This document shows, one piece after another, positions 54,470 to 63,878 of a stretch of DNA of 64,000 bases. Each line of letters begins with the position of its first letter. The first letter of the stretch is position 1. The translations under genes and the position numbers were made by a program. Source of the DNA: Clostridiales bacterium (GTDB taxonomy: Bacteria; Bacillota; Clostridia; Lachnospirales; Lachnospiraceae); the NCBI GenBank assembly GCA_012839295.1, contig DUNO01000048.1, positions 347,432 through 411,431 on the forward strand, in the 5' to 3' direction. The notes below the pieces were generated by a model. The model was not told the DNA's origin. It was given only the letters and a program-made list of their open reading frames with translations, and did not search any database.

Positions 54470-55369
54470 CTATACTCCTTCTTTTTTCAGGGTGTCATCA
54501 ACAAATTTCTTTGCTCTTGGAATATCACTTTCATCGATATGTTCTATAATAATAGGTATATTGGGATGATTCTTTGCCAGCCGTTTCAGATATAAATTAT
54601 AATTCAGCACCCCAAGGCCTGCTCCTGGCAGTTCAACAGCTCCTGCTCCCCTAAAGCTATTATGTTCCGCAGAACCATCTCCGAATTTTTCTCTGGTATC
54701 CTCTGCACGTTTACAGTCCTTGGCATGGGCTATTTTAATTTTGTCATCTAATACATGAAATATTTTTTCAATTGTGGGATCTACATCATCAATATTAGAG
54801 TCATCAAAATAATTGGTAGGATCAAGTAGAAGTCCAAGGCCAGGGTGATTGATTTCCTGTAACAGTCTGGCAGTCTGGTCCACAGAACCTATGATATTAT
54901 TTACATAATTCTCTATTAAGAAAACGGCGTCATGGTCATATGCGAATTTTGCCAAATCCGTTGCGATGGCCTTAAATTCCTGGTAGGCCTCTTCTGTTGA
55001 ATTCTTAGGGTCATATAACCAATCACTTTCCACATTATAAGTCCCTGTTTCACTTACTACATAAGGTGTGCCAAAATCCCTCGCATGGGCTAGAATTTCT
55101 TTTATGTATGCAATATTCTTTTCCCTTTTCCCAGGCTCCGGATGAGTCAGGTTTGTATAGGCTGAAATAGCCACTATTGGTAAGTTGGCATCCCTAAAGG
55201 CATCCCGTACTTTGTTCGCCTTTTCCTTTGTAATATTTCCCTGGGACAGGTCAATATCTTTAAATTCCAGGTCCAGCTGCACACAGCTCATGCCATCTTT
55301 TTTTGCCCGCTCAATTGTTTCTGCCAATGTGTAAGGATAATACCCTGTAAAAATACCTACTGCAATCAT
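54470..55369 (-). CDS. Sugar phosphate isomerase/epimerase (TIM barrel, AP endonuclease 2-like)
   Basis: 299 residues with the xylose-isomerase-like barrel: MIAVGIFTGYYPYTLAETIERAKKDG at the start, metal-site candidates in FLIENYVNNI, LLLDPTNYFDD, IAHAKDC and IIIEHIDE. It isomerises or epimerises a sugar or keto-inositol. Start behind AGGAGG, 39 nt after the Gfo-type gene in the same operon. Confidence 0.88.
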   Translation of the reverse strand: MIAVGIFTGYYPYTLAETIERAKKDGMSCVQLDLEFKDIDLSQGNITKEKANKVRDAFRDANLPIVAISAYTNLTHPEPGKREKNIAYIKEILAHARDFGTPYVVSETGTYNVESDWLYDPKNSTEEAYQEFKAIATDLAKFAYDHDAVFLIENYVNNIIGSVDQTARLLQEINHPGLGLLLDPTNYFDDSNIDDVDPTIEKIFHVLDDKIKIAHAKDCKRAEDTREKFGDGSAEHNSFRGAGAVELPGAGLGVLNYNLYLKRLAKNHPNIPIIIEHIDESDIPRAKKFVDDTLKKEGV

Positions 55370-55407
55370 GTTTTTCCTCCTAATATTTATATGATTTTTT
55401 ATGGTGC

Positions 55408-56511
55408 CTATAATGCTATATCAATTTCATCAAACCTTACAGTCCGTTCCTCTTTTATAGACTGATAACAGGCCTCAACACAGGCCATACTGCGAAGATT
55501 GTCTTCCCCGCTGATCTCCGGCTCCCTGTCTTCTTCTACTGCACAAAGAAGCTGGGCCATAGTCCCTCTAAAGGCATCGGGAAACCATTGGAAATCCCAT
55601 TTTGGACGGATCCATTGGTTTGGATATTGTTTACAGGTAAATTCCATCGTACTTGGGGCTGCCGGGTCGAAGCACCATCCAATATACCCTTGCGCCATAC
55701 CATCCAAGCCTTCTACCCGCCATTTAATATAAATATCCTTTTCCACAGCTTCTCCCTGCCATGCCCATACATCGTCTAAGCTGGTAGCCATTAGCTCATC
55801 TGCATATTGAAATGTATATTGGCTGATGCCATCGATATGATTGAATGTTGTTCTGGGATCGTGTCTTGTCAGGGCGGTGATTCTCTCTGGATCCCCAAAC
55901 AGATAACGGAATGCATCGATGTGATGGATTCCCATATTTAATATCTCTATATGGTCATATTCTTCCAAAAAGGACTGCCAATGAGGAATCGCCCTCATAT
56001 CTATGGTTGCAAGCACCGGTTTTCCTAAAAGCCCTTGTTCCAATACGCTTTTTAATGCCCTTATGGAATGATCATATCTCATGTTAGAGTTTACGCCCAG
56101 CTTTACCTTTGCCTCTTTACATAGCTTAACAATCTCTTTTGCCTCCGTAAGATTCATAGCCAAAGGCTTTTGGCACAGGATACCCTTTATGTATGGTTTG
56201 GCAACCGCATAACGTACCACCTCTAGTTGTTTATCCGGCGGAACTGCAATATCTAGGATTTCAATGTTAGGGTCGTCAATCAAATCCTTCCAATTATCAT
56301 ATACATTAGGAATATCATACTGTAATGCAATCTCCTGGCATCTGTCCCTGTTGCGGGCTCCAATTCCATAAGGAAGAAAGCCGGCATCTGTATATGCTTT
56401 TAGATGACAGTTCCTTACAATCGCTCCCGAGCCTATAATACCTATCCGAAAATCCATTCTTTTCGGCAGCTTTGGCGTGATGTGATAATTCAGGTCCTCT
56501 GGTCTTTCCAT
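55408..56511 (-). CDS. Gfo/Idh/MocA-family oxidoreductase
   Basis: 367 residues. The N-terminal Rossmann fold has GIIGSGAIVRNCHLKAY, then the family motif LCQKPLAMN with the active-site Lys, and MGIHHIDAFRYLFG in the C-terminal half. Such enzymes oxidise sugars or inositols with NAD(P). First gene of the Gfo-isomerase-UroD operon, with a LacI-type operator in the promoter. Confidence 0.92.
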   Translation of the reverse strand: MERPEDLNYHITPKLPKRMDFRIGIIGSGAIVRNCHLKAYTDAGFLPYGIGARNRDRCQEIALQYDIPNVYDNWKDLIDDPNIEILDIAVPPDKQLEVVRYAVAKPYIKGILCQKPLAMNLTEAKEIVKLCKEAKVKLGVNSNMRYDHSIRALKSVLEQGLLGKPVLATIDMRAIPHWQSFLEEYDHIEILNMGIHHIDAFRYLFGDPERITALTRHDPRTTFNHIDGISQYTFQYADELMATSLDDVWAWQGEAVEKDIYIKWRVEGLDGMAQGYIGWCFDPAAPSTMEFTCKQYPNQWIRPKWDFQWFPDAFRGTMAQLLCAVEEDREPEISGEDNLRSMACVEACYQSIKEERTVRFDEIDIAL

Positions 56512-56586
56512 TCTTTAATCCCCTTTCAATTTAATTTTACATTTTAGCAGTCCTTTTTCTTATCCTTTTTGTTCATTATATATTTC

Positions 56587-56600
56587 ATGAATCGTTTCAT
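56587..56600 (-). promoter_or_regulatory. LacI-family operator upstream of the Gfo/Idh gene
   Basis: ATGAATCGTTTCAT has arms ATGAA/TTCAT around a central CG, the hallmark of LacI-family operators. On the minus strand it sits just upstream of TATAAT, so a bound repressor would block the promoter. The LacI fusion encoded downstream is the natural candidate. Confidence 0.6.
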
Positions 56601-56732
56601 ATAAAATATGTTACCATAACCTTCCAGAATATGCAATAAGTATTTGTTCTTTTTTAACTGAGTTAATTTCATAAAAGACCGTATAGAAGGGTCTATACAC
56701 ACGTAATCCTATTATTTGTATACTTATAAAAA

Positions 56733-56772
56733 AATAAAACACGATTGAATTTTCATTCTGTCGTGTTTTATT
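56733..56772 (-). terminator. Terminator of the aldo/keto reductase gene
   Basis: AATAAAACACGA (56733-56744) pairs with TCGTGTTTTATT (56761-56772), with A/T runs on both sides, so it can work in both directions. It lies 14 nt past the reductase stop. Confidence 0.85.
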
Positions 56773-56785
56773 TTATATCCACAGA

Positions 56786-57778
56786 TTATGAATTACCTAA
56801 AACTGCCTCAATAGCTCTTAATTCATCCTCGCTAAAATCCAGCTTATCTATAATCCTTACATTGTCCTCTATCTGCTCCACCTTGCTGGCGCCAATCAGC
56901 ACCGTAGTTACCCTGTCCTTCCTTAATACCCAGGACAGAGCCATCTGGGCAAGTGTCTGCCCTCTGCCCGCTGCGATTTCATTCAGCTTGGCAACTTTAC
57001 CCATCACCTCCGGGGTGATTGCAGAGGATCTTAAGAAATGATTCCTGGTGGCACGGCTGCCCTCCGGTATGCCATGGAGGTATTTATCCGTAAGCACGCC
57101 CTGGGCAAGGGGGCTAAAGCAAATACAGCCGGCGCCGACCTCCTGCAACGTATCCAGCAGTCCGTCCTCCTCTACCCAGCGGTTGAGCATGCTATAGCTT
57201 GGCTGGTGGATTAAAAGGGGGGTTTTGTTCGCCTTCAGGATTTCAGCCGCTTTCCTGGTCTCAGCTGATTTGTAGTTGGATATCCCCACATAAAGTGCCT
57301 TCCCCTGCCTTACGATATCGGAAAGTGCGTTCATCGTTTCCTCAAGGGGCGTATCAGGATCCGGTCTGTGATGATAGAAAATATCGACGTAATCCAGGTT
57401 CATTCTCTTAAGGCTCTGGTCAAGACTTGACATGAGGTATTTTCTCGAACCGAAATTGCCATAAGGCCCCGGCCACATGTCATAGCCAGCCTTGGTGGAT
57501 ATTAAAAGCTCATCACGGTAGGGACGGAGCTCCTTGCTTATGATGCGCCCAAAATTCTCTTCCGCAGACCCATAGACTGGGCCATAGTTATTCGCCAGGT
57601 CAAAATGGGTGATTCCCCTGTCAAAGGCCTTGAATAGAATTGCTTTTTGGTTCTCCAGGGAATCCACGGAACCGAAATTATGCCACAAGCCCAACGCAAT
57701 GCGGGGCATTAGGATCCCGCTCTTCCCGCACCTTAAATACTTCATTTGCTCATATCTTTTTTCATCTGCTTTATACAT
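56786..57778 (-). CDS. Aldo/keto reductase (YghZ-like)
   Basis: 330 residues. The catalytic tetrad is Asp60, Tyr65, Lys96 (STKAGYD) and His136 or 137 (FYHHRPD). MWPGPYGNFGSRKYL is typical of YghZ-type L-glyceraldehyde-3-phosphate reductases. It reduces small aldehydes or sugars with NADPH. Start at 57778 behind GGAGGG. Single gene, divergent from an AraC regulator. Confidence 0.9.
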   Translation of the reverse strand: MYKADEKRYEQMKYLRCGKSGILMPRIALGLWHNFGSVDSLENQKAILFKAFDRGITHFDLANNYGPVYGSAEENFGRIISKELRPYRDELLISTKAGYDMWPGPYGNFGSRKYLMSSLDQSLKRMNLDYVDIFYHHRPDPDTPLEETMNALSDIVRQGKALYVGISNYKSAETRKAAEILKANKTPLLIHQPSYSMLNRWVEEDGLLDTLQEVGAGCICFSPLAQGVLTDKYLHGIPEGSRATRNHFLRSSAITPEVMGKVAKLNEIAAGRGQTLAQMALSWVLRKDRVTTVLIGASKVEQIEDNVRIIDKLDFSEDELRAIEAVLGNS

Positions 57779-57953
57779 GTAAACCCTCCAGTAGAATTAA
57801 ATGCTTCACTCATGGTACCGGAACCATTATATAATTCTTTTGGGATATTTGAAATGTCTGGAAGTGACCAAAATTGTCTTTTGGCGACTTATTGTATTTT
57901 TTATTTTCATGTGTTATCTTTGTCCTATAACAATGGAAGGGACGTGGATATTC

Positions 57954-58862
57954 ATGTTTTATTGTCTTGATAACGACCTGCTGCCGCAGATTACACATAT
58001 GGGAAGGAATGTGACGAGACCCGATTGGAAGCATGTCCAGAGGGCATGCAGTGACTATGTCCTGTATATAGTGAATGATGGGAAAATGTTTATCAGCGAG
58101 AATGGCCGGGAGTATGTCCTGGAACGGGGCGATATATTATTGCTGGAGCCGGACAAAAGCCACACCGGGTTTAAGGAGCATTTCTGCGATTATTATTTCA
58201 TTCACTTTAAACCCAATGTCTTTACTGCGTTTGACTGCTCAGAAATTAAACATATCGAAAAAATCATTACGGAAAACCGCAGTGAATTCTATAAATGCAG
58301 CACCATGAGTGATGAGCTTTATAAAAAGACCAGGCTTTTCATACCAAAGGATATCAAGATCCATGACAGCAATGTGCTTATGGAGCTTACTACAAAAGCG
58401 GATGAGGCCATCACCTCCATCTATCATATGTCCCAGCACTGCAAGTTGATCTGCTCCAGCAAATTTATTGAAATGCTGGCAATCCTTTCTGACTACTTTT
58501 CGACGGAAAGGCTTAATCTTCGGGATGATACCGTTGTTAAGCTCAGCAAAAAGGTTGAGGCCGTGATTGAATTGATCCACCGGGATTATTCTAAAAAGCT
58601 GACCGGTGAAGCCATCAGCGAAAAATTAAACCAAAATTATGATTACCTGAACCGTATTTTCAAAAAACAGATCGGGATTACCATCTTTGAATATCTGAAC
58701 AATATTAGAATCGATAAAGCGAAAGAGCTTTTGGTGAGGGGTAATTTGAAATCCTCTGAGATTGCTGAATCCGTGGGCTTTTGTGACGAATACCGCTTCT
58801 GCAAGGTATTTAAACAAAAGGTTGGCATTACGCCGAAGAAGTTCTCCAGCTTAATGACTTAA
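57954..58862 (+). CDS. AraC-family regulator
   Basis: About 302 residues: an N-terminal cupin (MFISENGREYVLERGDILLLEPDKSHTGF) and a C-terminal double helix-turn-helix (LTGEAISEKLNQNYDYLNRIFKKQIGITIFEYL and SSEIAESVGFCDEYRFCKVFKQKVGITPKKF). I start it at ATG 57954, behind GGAAGGGACG; the longer open frame from 57801 encodes an unlikely hydrophobic extension. Divergent from the aldo/keto reductase. Confidence 0.85.
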   Translation: MFYCLDNDLLPQITHMGRNVTRPDWKHVQRACSDYVLYIVNDGKMFISENGREYVLERGDILLLEPDKSHTGFKEHFCDYYFIHFKPNVFTAFDCSEIKHIEKIITENRSEFYKCSTMSDELYKKTRLFIPKDIKIHDSNVLMELTTKADEAITSIYHMSQHCKLICSSKFIEMLAILSDYFSTERLNLRDDTVVKLSKKVEAVIELIHRDYSKKLTGEAISEKLNQNYDYLNRIFKKQIGITIFEYLNNIRIDKAKELLVRGNLKSSEIAESVGFCDEYRFCKVFKQKVGITPKKFSSLMT

Positions 58863-59147
58863 GTACCCTTCCGTCATCCTCCGGGCTGCGATGCTGCCCG
58901 ATACAACCGGATCTCTGGAAGGGTACCCAAGGTTAAAATAAAGCCTGGTGATTTTCGCTACCCCAGTCGCCAGGTCTGCCATCATATCACCTAGGGAATC
59001 ATCCTGGTCGATAATAATTGCATATTCAGAGAGGGAGCAGTTCTTTGCTTCCTCCATGATTTCTTTTAATGGTATACTGCCTTCGCCCACTGCCGTAAAG
59101 CACTGCTGCCTGTTTTCCTGGCAAGCATCCTCCCCTATGTACGCTTT
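58851..59147 (-). pseudogene. C-terminal remnant of a sugar phosphate isomerase
   Basis: Reads CFTAVGEGSIPLKEIMEEA, then EYAIIIDQDDSLGDMMADLATG, the last part of xylose-isomerase-like epimerases. No start codon with a ribosome site is present and homology fades near 59147, so the N-terminal two thirds are gone. Its end overlaps the AraC gene end by 12 bases, tail to tail. Confidence 0.65.
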
Positions 59148-59171
59148 TATTTATATTAAACAATTGTATCT

Positions 59172-60029
59172 CTATACCCCTGAATAAGCCGAGAATCCGC
59201 CGTCCACCGGAATTACAATTCCATTGATAAAGCTGGAGGCTTCCTCATTTACCAGGAATAACAGTGCTCCCAGAAGTTCCTCCGGTTCTCCAAAACGACT
59301 CATAGGGGTACTATTTATAATCTTCTCTGCGCGAGGGGTAAAGCCACCATCCTCCGTCTTAAGGAGCGCTTCATTTTGATTTGTCACAAAGAATCCGGGG
59401 GCGATTGCATTGACGCGGATACCGACCTTGGACATATGGACTGCAAGCCACTGGGTAAAATTCGAGATTGCCGCCTTTGCTCCGGAATATGCCGGTATCT
59501 TAGTCAGCGGTGTATAGGCATTCATGGACGACACGTTGATAATGGTGCAGCCCTTTTTGCCAATCATATCCCTGGAAAACTCCTGGGAGGGAAGCAAAGT
59601 CCCAAGGAAGTTGAGGTCAAATACAAACCGGATTCCCTGTTCGTCCAGGTCAAAAAAGGTGATAAGATCCTCCGCCTTATCCGTCAAATCCTCCGGGTAG
59701 AGATATTCCTTTGTAGTGGTGCCCTTCGGATGGTTTCCTCCAGCTCCGTTTAAGAGGATATCACAGGTTCCAAGCTTTTCAACCACAAGCTCATGGGCTT
59801 TACCAAGGCTTTCTTTGCTAAGCACGTCCGCCTCAACACCTATTGCAATGCCTCCTGCCGCCTGTACCTCGGCAGCTTTTTTCTCTGCCTGTGCCAGGTT
59901 ACGGTCGAGGATTGCAACCTTGGCACCACAAGCCGCCAGGGCATCTACCCAGTATCCGCCAAGAACTCCGGCTCCTCCGGTGACAACAGCAACTTTATTA
60001 TTTAAGTCAACAGAAAACGGTAATTTCAT
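59172..60029 (-). CDS. uxuB: SDR-family fructuronate reductase / D-mannonate oxidoreductase
   Basis: 285 residues: NAD motif TGGAGVLGG (17-25), NGAGG, Ser167/168, Tyr181 and Lys185 (YSGAK). The long insert NHPKGTTTKEYLYPEDLTDKAEDL and the GFFVTNQNEALL segment are typical of the short-chain mannonate oxidoreductases beside uxuA in Firmicutes. It interconverts fructuronate and mannonate. Start at ATG 60029 behind GGAAAGGAA. The symbol reflects role, not homology to the long-chain E. coli UxuB. Confidence 0.85.
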   Translation of the reverse strand: MKLPFSVDLNNKVAVVTGGAGVLGGYWVDALAACGAKVAILDRNLAQAEKKAAEVQAAGGIAIGVEADVLSKESLGKAHELVVEKLGTCDILLNGAGGNHPKGTTTKEYLYPEDLTDKAEDLITFFDLDEQGIRFVFDLNFLGTLLPSQEFSRDMIGKKGCTIINVSSMNAYTPLTKIPAYSGAKAAISNFTQWLAVHMSKVGIRVNAIAPGFFVTNQNEALLKTEDGGFTPRAEKIINSTPMSRFGEPEELLGALLFLVNEEASSFINGIVIPVDGGFSAYSGV

Positions 60030-60176
60030 ATTTTTATATTCCTTTCCATCTATCTTCTTAACATCCATAGGGGAAGCTTACCTCATGGATCAATTCAACC
60101 TGTAATTTATGTCTTTTCAAAGTTTTGCTCACAATCCTATATTCCCATTAACGAACATTTGACCATTAGGTCACCC

Positions 60177-60210
60177 ATGTCGGATATGAAATATTCTTTA
60201 GTTCACACTA
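60177..60210 (-). repeat. 34-bp repeat at the end of uxuA
   Basis: Identical at 30 of 34 positions to 61303-61336. Here it overlaps the uxuA stop codon and forms only a weak hairpin (TGTGAA with TTCATA). Confidence 0.6.
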
Positions 60211-61254
60211 CTTACCAGACTTCTCAAGGGTTTCCCAGATGCCGGCCAGGTACATGGCACCCAGCGCCCTGTCATACAGGCCGTAACCGGGTCTTCCTGT
60301 CTCCCCCCAGATCATCCTGCCATGATCCGGGCGGACATAGCCCGTATAATGGTTCTTATGAAGAGCTTTCATTATCTCAACCATATCAAGGGAGCCGCAG
60401 GGGGAATAGTGGGCGCTCTCTTCAAAGCCTCCGTCCTCTAACAGCTTCACATTGCGGATATGCATAAAATGGATCCGTCCCATGGCCGAATATTTATCCA
60501 CCATTCTTACAATATCATTGAAGCTTCCGCTTCCTAAGGAGCCGGTACAGAAGGTAAGGCCGTTATATTTGCTGTCCACCAGCTTTAAGAAACGGTCCAG
60601 ATTCTCCTCCTTTGTTATGATCCTGGGCAGGCCAAAAATCGGGTATGGCGGATCGTCCGGATGGATCGCCATCAATACTCCACATTCCTCTGCTACAGGA
60701 ATGATCTCCTTCAGGAAATATTCCAGATTGGACCACAGCTTTTCTTCATCCACCTCTGCATATTTGGCAAAGATATCTGCCATCTGATCCTTGGTATAGC
60801 TGCTATCCCAGCCCGGCAGAGATAATTCCCCGGTTAAGGGATCCATTTTCTCCAGCTGGTCCACATAATATACCAGTGCCGTGGAGCCATCCTCCAGCTC
60901 CTTGTCAAGCTGGGTTCTTGTCCAGTCAAATACGGGCATGAAATTGTAGCAGATCACCTTGATCCCGGCCTCGGCAAGCCTTCTGATATTTTCCTTATAA
61001 TTCTCAATATACTGTTGTCTTGTGGGTGCTCCCAGCTTAATATCCTCATGAACCGGTACACTTTCGATTACCTCAAAATGCAGCCCGGCCTTTTCAACCT
61101 CTGCTTTTAATGCCTGGATACTTTCTTTACTCCACACCTCACCAACGGGTACGTCATAGATGGCAGTTACGATGCTGTGCATGCTGGGGATCTGTCTGAT
61201 ATATTCCAGCTTTACCGCATCATCCGAGCCATACCACCGAAATGATAACTTCAT
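60208..61254 (-). CDS. uxuA: Mannonate dehydratase
   Basis: 348 residues, collinear with Uxu[58 protein letters not shown] and [12 protein letters not shown] with the metal-binding His residues. It converts D-mannonate to 2-keto-3-deoxygluconate. Start at 61254 with GGAGG; the frame from 61269 adds five residues. Between uxaC and the SDR gene, in pathway order. Confidence 0.95.
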   Translation of the reverse strand: MKLSFRWYGSDDAVKLEYIRQIPSMHSIVTAIYDVPVGEVWSKESIQALKAEVEKAGLHFEVIESVPVHEDIKLGAPTRQQYIENYKENIRRLAEAGIKVICYNFMPVFDWTRTQLDKELEDGSTALVYYVDQLEKMDPLTGELSLPGWDSSYTKDQMADIFAKYAEVDEEKLWSNLEYFLKEIIPVAEECGVLMAIHPDDPPYPIFGLPRIITKEENLDRFLKLVDSKYNGLTFCTGSLGSGSFNDIVRMVDKYSAMGRIHFMHIRNVKLLEDGGFEESAHYSPCGSLDMVEIMKALHKNHYTGYVRPDHGRMIWGETGRPGYGLYDRALGAMYLAGIWETLEKSGK

Positions 61255-61302
61255 ACTTTTTTCCTCCATTCTTAGGTAGTAGTCTAAACAATTTTTTTCT
61301 CA

Positions 61303-61336
61303 ATGTCGGATGTGAAATGATCTTTATTTCACACTA
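61303..61336 (-). repeat. 34-bp repeat at the end of uxaC
   Basis: Companion of 60177-60210. TGTGAAAT pairs with ATTTCACA to give an 8-bp stem that includes the uxaC stop codon. Confidence 0.6.
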
Positions 61337-62724
61337 TCCCCTAAATACTTTATAATATTTTTATAGCAGATGCCTTCTACGATGCCAGCCAATATGTCCT
61401 CATCCGCATCAAACTCTCCGTTATCCACCAGCTCCCCTATGTAGCTGCAGAGAATCCTCCTAAAATAGTCATGCCTCACATAGGAGAGGAAGCTTCTGGA
61501 ATCCGTCAGCATCCCCACAAAATCTGCCAGCATTCCCTGGTTTGCTATTGCGGTCAGATGCCTGAGAATCTCTTCTTTATTATCACAGAACCACCAGGCG
61601 GGTCCAAATTGCAGCTTTCCTGCAGCCTCATCCTCCCCAAAGCAATGGGGCAGGGCTGACAGCACCAGATTATCCTTGGAGTTTAAGGTATATAATATGG
61701 TTTTGGGAAGTCCCTTTTGCCCTTCCATCCCATCAAGGAGCTGTGCCAGGGGCTCCAGGATATTAAAGTCGTTCATGACATCATAGCCTGCATCCGCTCC
61801 AAGAGCCTTAAACCGTTCCCCATTCGTATTGCGGTAGGCTCCGATATGCAGCTGCATCACCCAGCCCGCCCTATGGTATTCCAAGGCCAACAGTGTGAGG
61901 GTGTGCTGCCTGAACCGTTCTGTCTCTTCCTTTGTCAGCTTATGCCCCTTCATTCTCCTTAGGAAGATATCGCTGACCTCTTCCTCTGAGGTCGGGCTAT
62001 AGCTCAGGCTCTCCAGGGAATGGTCTGACAGCAGGCACCCATTGGTACCAAAATACTCAATCCGGTCACGCAGCCCCTTCATAAAATCAGAATAGCTATG
62101 TATGGATTGTCCGGTCACTGTGCCTAAGGTGCCGACATAATCCAAAAATTCCTCCTTGCCGATATTCAATGCCTTATCCGGGCGGAAGGTAGGACGTACC
62201 ATAAAGTCCAGGCTGCGCTCCGTGCGGAGCAGCTTATGGAAAGCCAGGTCGTCCAAAGGATCATCCGTCGTACAGATCAGCTTTACCTTGGAGCTCTGGA
62301 TCATTTTTACCGGAGACAGGGCTTCCTTCTTAATCCTGGCATTGCAGAAATGATAGATCTCCTCCGCATTCCTTTCCTTTAAAATGCTTTCCACGCCGAA
62401 ATAGGTCTGTAGCTCCATATTTGCCCAATGGTACAGCGGGCTTCCAATCAGCCGCTCGCAGGTCTTTGCCCAGGCAGTGAACTTCTCAAGGCTGCTCCCC
62501 TTCCCTGTGATTAATTCCTCCGGTACCCCTGCATAACGCATTGCCCTCCATTTATAGTGGTCATATTTTAGCCATAGGGCTGAAATATCCTGGAATACCA
62601 GATCCTCATAAATATCCTTTGCGGAAAGATGGCAGTGGTAATCATAAATCGGAGCACATTTTGCAACATTATGATATAAGGCCTCCGCTGTCCTTCCCTT
62701 TAATAAGAAATTGCCGCCAAACAT
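61324..62724 (-). CDS. uxaC: Glucuronate isomerase
   Basis: 466 residues with the UxaC landmarks APIYDYHCHLSAKDIYED (metal-binding HCH), ICTTDDPLDDL, MQLHIGAYRNTN and PKTILYTLNSKDN. Converts D-glucuronate to fructuronate, the first step of the pathway continued by the SDR and UxuA. ATG behind AAGGAG. Divergent from an AraC regulator. Confidence 0.96.
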   Translation of the reverse strand: MFGGNFLLKGRTAEALYHNVAKCAPIYDYHCHLSAKDIYEDLVFQDISALWLKYDHYKWRAMRYAGVPEELITGKGSSLEKFTAWAKTCERLIGSPLYHWANMELQTYFGVESILKERNAEEIYHFCNARIKKEALSPVKMIQSSKVKLICTTDDPLDDLAFHKLLRTERSLDFMVRPTFRPDKALNIGKEEFLDYVGTLGTVTGQSIHSYSDFMKGLRDRIEYFGTNGCLLSDHSLESLSYSPTSEEEVSDIFLRRMKGHKLTKEETERFRQHTLTLLALEYHRAGWVMQLHIGAYRNTNGERFKALGADAGYDVMNDFNILEPLAQLLDGMEGQKGLPKTILYTLNSKDNLVLSALPHCFGEDEAAGKLQFGPAWWFCDNKEEILRHLTAIANQGMLADFVGMLTDSRSFLSYVRHDYFRRILCSYIGELVDNGEFDADEDILAGIVEGICYKNIIKYLGDSVK

Positions 62725-62745
62725 AGAATTATTACTCCTTTATCT

Positions 62746-62808
62746 AAAGCATAAGTGACATTTGTGAAAATAATTATAGCAGCTTTCCAGCTAAAGTTCC
62801 TATGCTTT
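62746..62808. promoter_or_regulatory. Inverted repeat around the uxaC -10
   Basis: AAAGCATA (62746-62753) and TATGCTTT (62801-62808) flank a minus-strand TATAAT (62773-62778). They could be half-sites for the divergent AraC regulator. The -35 is weak, as expected of an activated promoter. Confidence 0.4.
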
Positions 62809-62996
62809 AAGTGCTGTTTGACTTGCAAAAATTGCTGTGATAGAATAAATTATCGGAAGTTGTTTTCAAATTTTTATAGAAGATACCGTACTTGCACCGT
62901 CCATCCCGATTACAGGAAGATGTCTTTACTTCCTGTAATATGATGACCTCTATTGATATCAGATGATATAATCCGCTGGGGAAGGAAAGGATTACT

Positions 62997-63878
62997 ATGG
63001 GAAAGAACACACAGGTCTACAATACCCGCCAGACGATGCTCACCAATGACTACGAGATTTTTCATTACTCCGATACGGGGCTTGGGAAGGTAAGCCTGCA
63101 TCACCATGATTTCTATGAGTGCTATTACTTCATCTCAGGTGATGTCACCTATATGATTGAGGGCAAATCCTACCAGCTGATGCCGGGGGATATTATTTTA
63201 ATTAATTCAAAGGAGCTGCACCAGCCCATTATCCATAACCGGGAGGTGCCCTATGAGCGGATTGTCATATGGTTGAACAAGAATTTTTTGAATACCCTCT
63301 GCACCGAAACTGCCGACCTAAAACGCTGCTTCGAGGACAGCGGTAAGGAAAATGTCATCCGGGCTGACGCCACAGCCCAGCAGGGCATCCGCTCCATCCT
63401 AAGCAAGCTGCAAAAGCTGGGGAATTATTCCGGGATGGGGCTGGAGCTTTTATACCGGGCATATATTACGGAGCTGCTGATCCTGTTGAATAACCTGCTG
63501 TTTTTTAATACGGAGCGCTATAACATCAGCTTTGAAAAAAGCAGCCTGATTGAAGAAATCATTGATTATATCAATTCCCATCTGGAAGAAACCATTACCA
63601 TAGAGGACTTATCCCGGCAATTTTATCTGAGCCGCTTCCATCTTTTGCGCGAATTCAAAAAATATTCCGGGACAACCCTCCATAAATTTATTGTCCAAAA
63701 GAAACTGATTCTGGCAAAGGAGCTGATCCTGCAGGATATTCCTATTACACAGGTTTATGAGCAGTGCGGTTTTGGGGATTATTCTAATTTTTTCCGGGCC
63801 TTTAAGAATGAATATGGTGTGACGCCGAAGCAATTCTTTCAGCTGATGCGTAGGGCAGGAAAGCCTGAGGCGGAATAG
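62997..63878 (+). CDS. AraC-family regulator, likely activator of the uronate genes
   Basis: 293 residues: cupin part (SLHHHDFYECYYFISGDVTYMIEGKSYQLMPGDIILINSKELHQP) and C-terminal double helix-turn-helix (ITIEDLSRQFYLSRFHLLREFKKYSGTTLHKFI and ITQVYEQCGFGDYSNFFRAFKNEYGVTPKQF). ATG behind GGAAGGAAAGG. Divergent from uxaC. The 122 nt between its stop and the window end hold nothing I recognise. Confidence 0.9.
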   Translation: MGKNTQVYNTRQTMLTNDYEIFHYSDTGLGKVSLHHHDFYECYYFISGDVTYMIEGKSYQLMPGDIILINSKELHQPIIHNREVPYERIVIWLNKNFLNTLCTETADLKRCFEDSGKENVIRADATAQQGIRSILSKLQKLGNYSGMGLELLYRAYITELLILLNNLLFFNTERYNISFEKSSLIEEIIDYINSHLEETITIEDLSRQFYLSRFHLLREFKKYSGTTLHKFIVQKKLILAKELILQDIPITQVYEQCGFGDYSNFFRAFKNEYGVTPKQFFQLMRRAGKPEAE

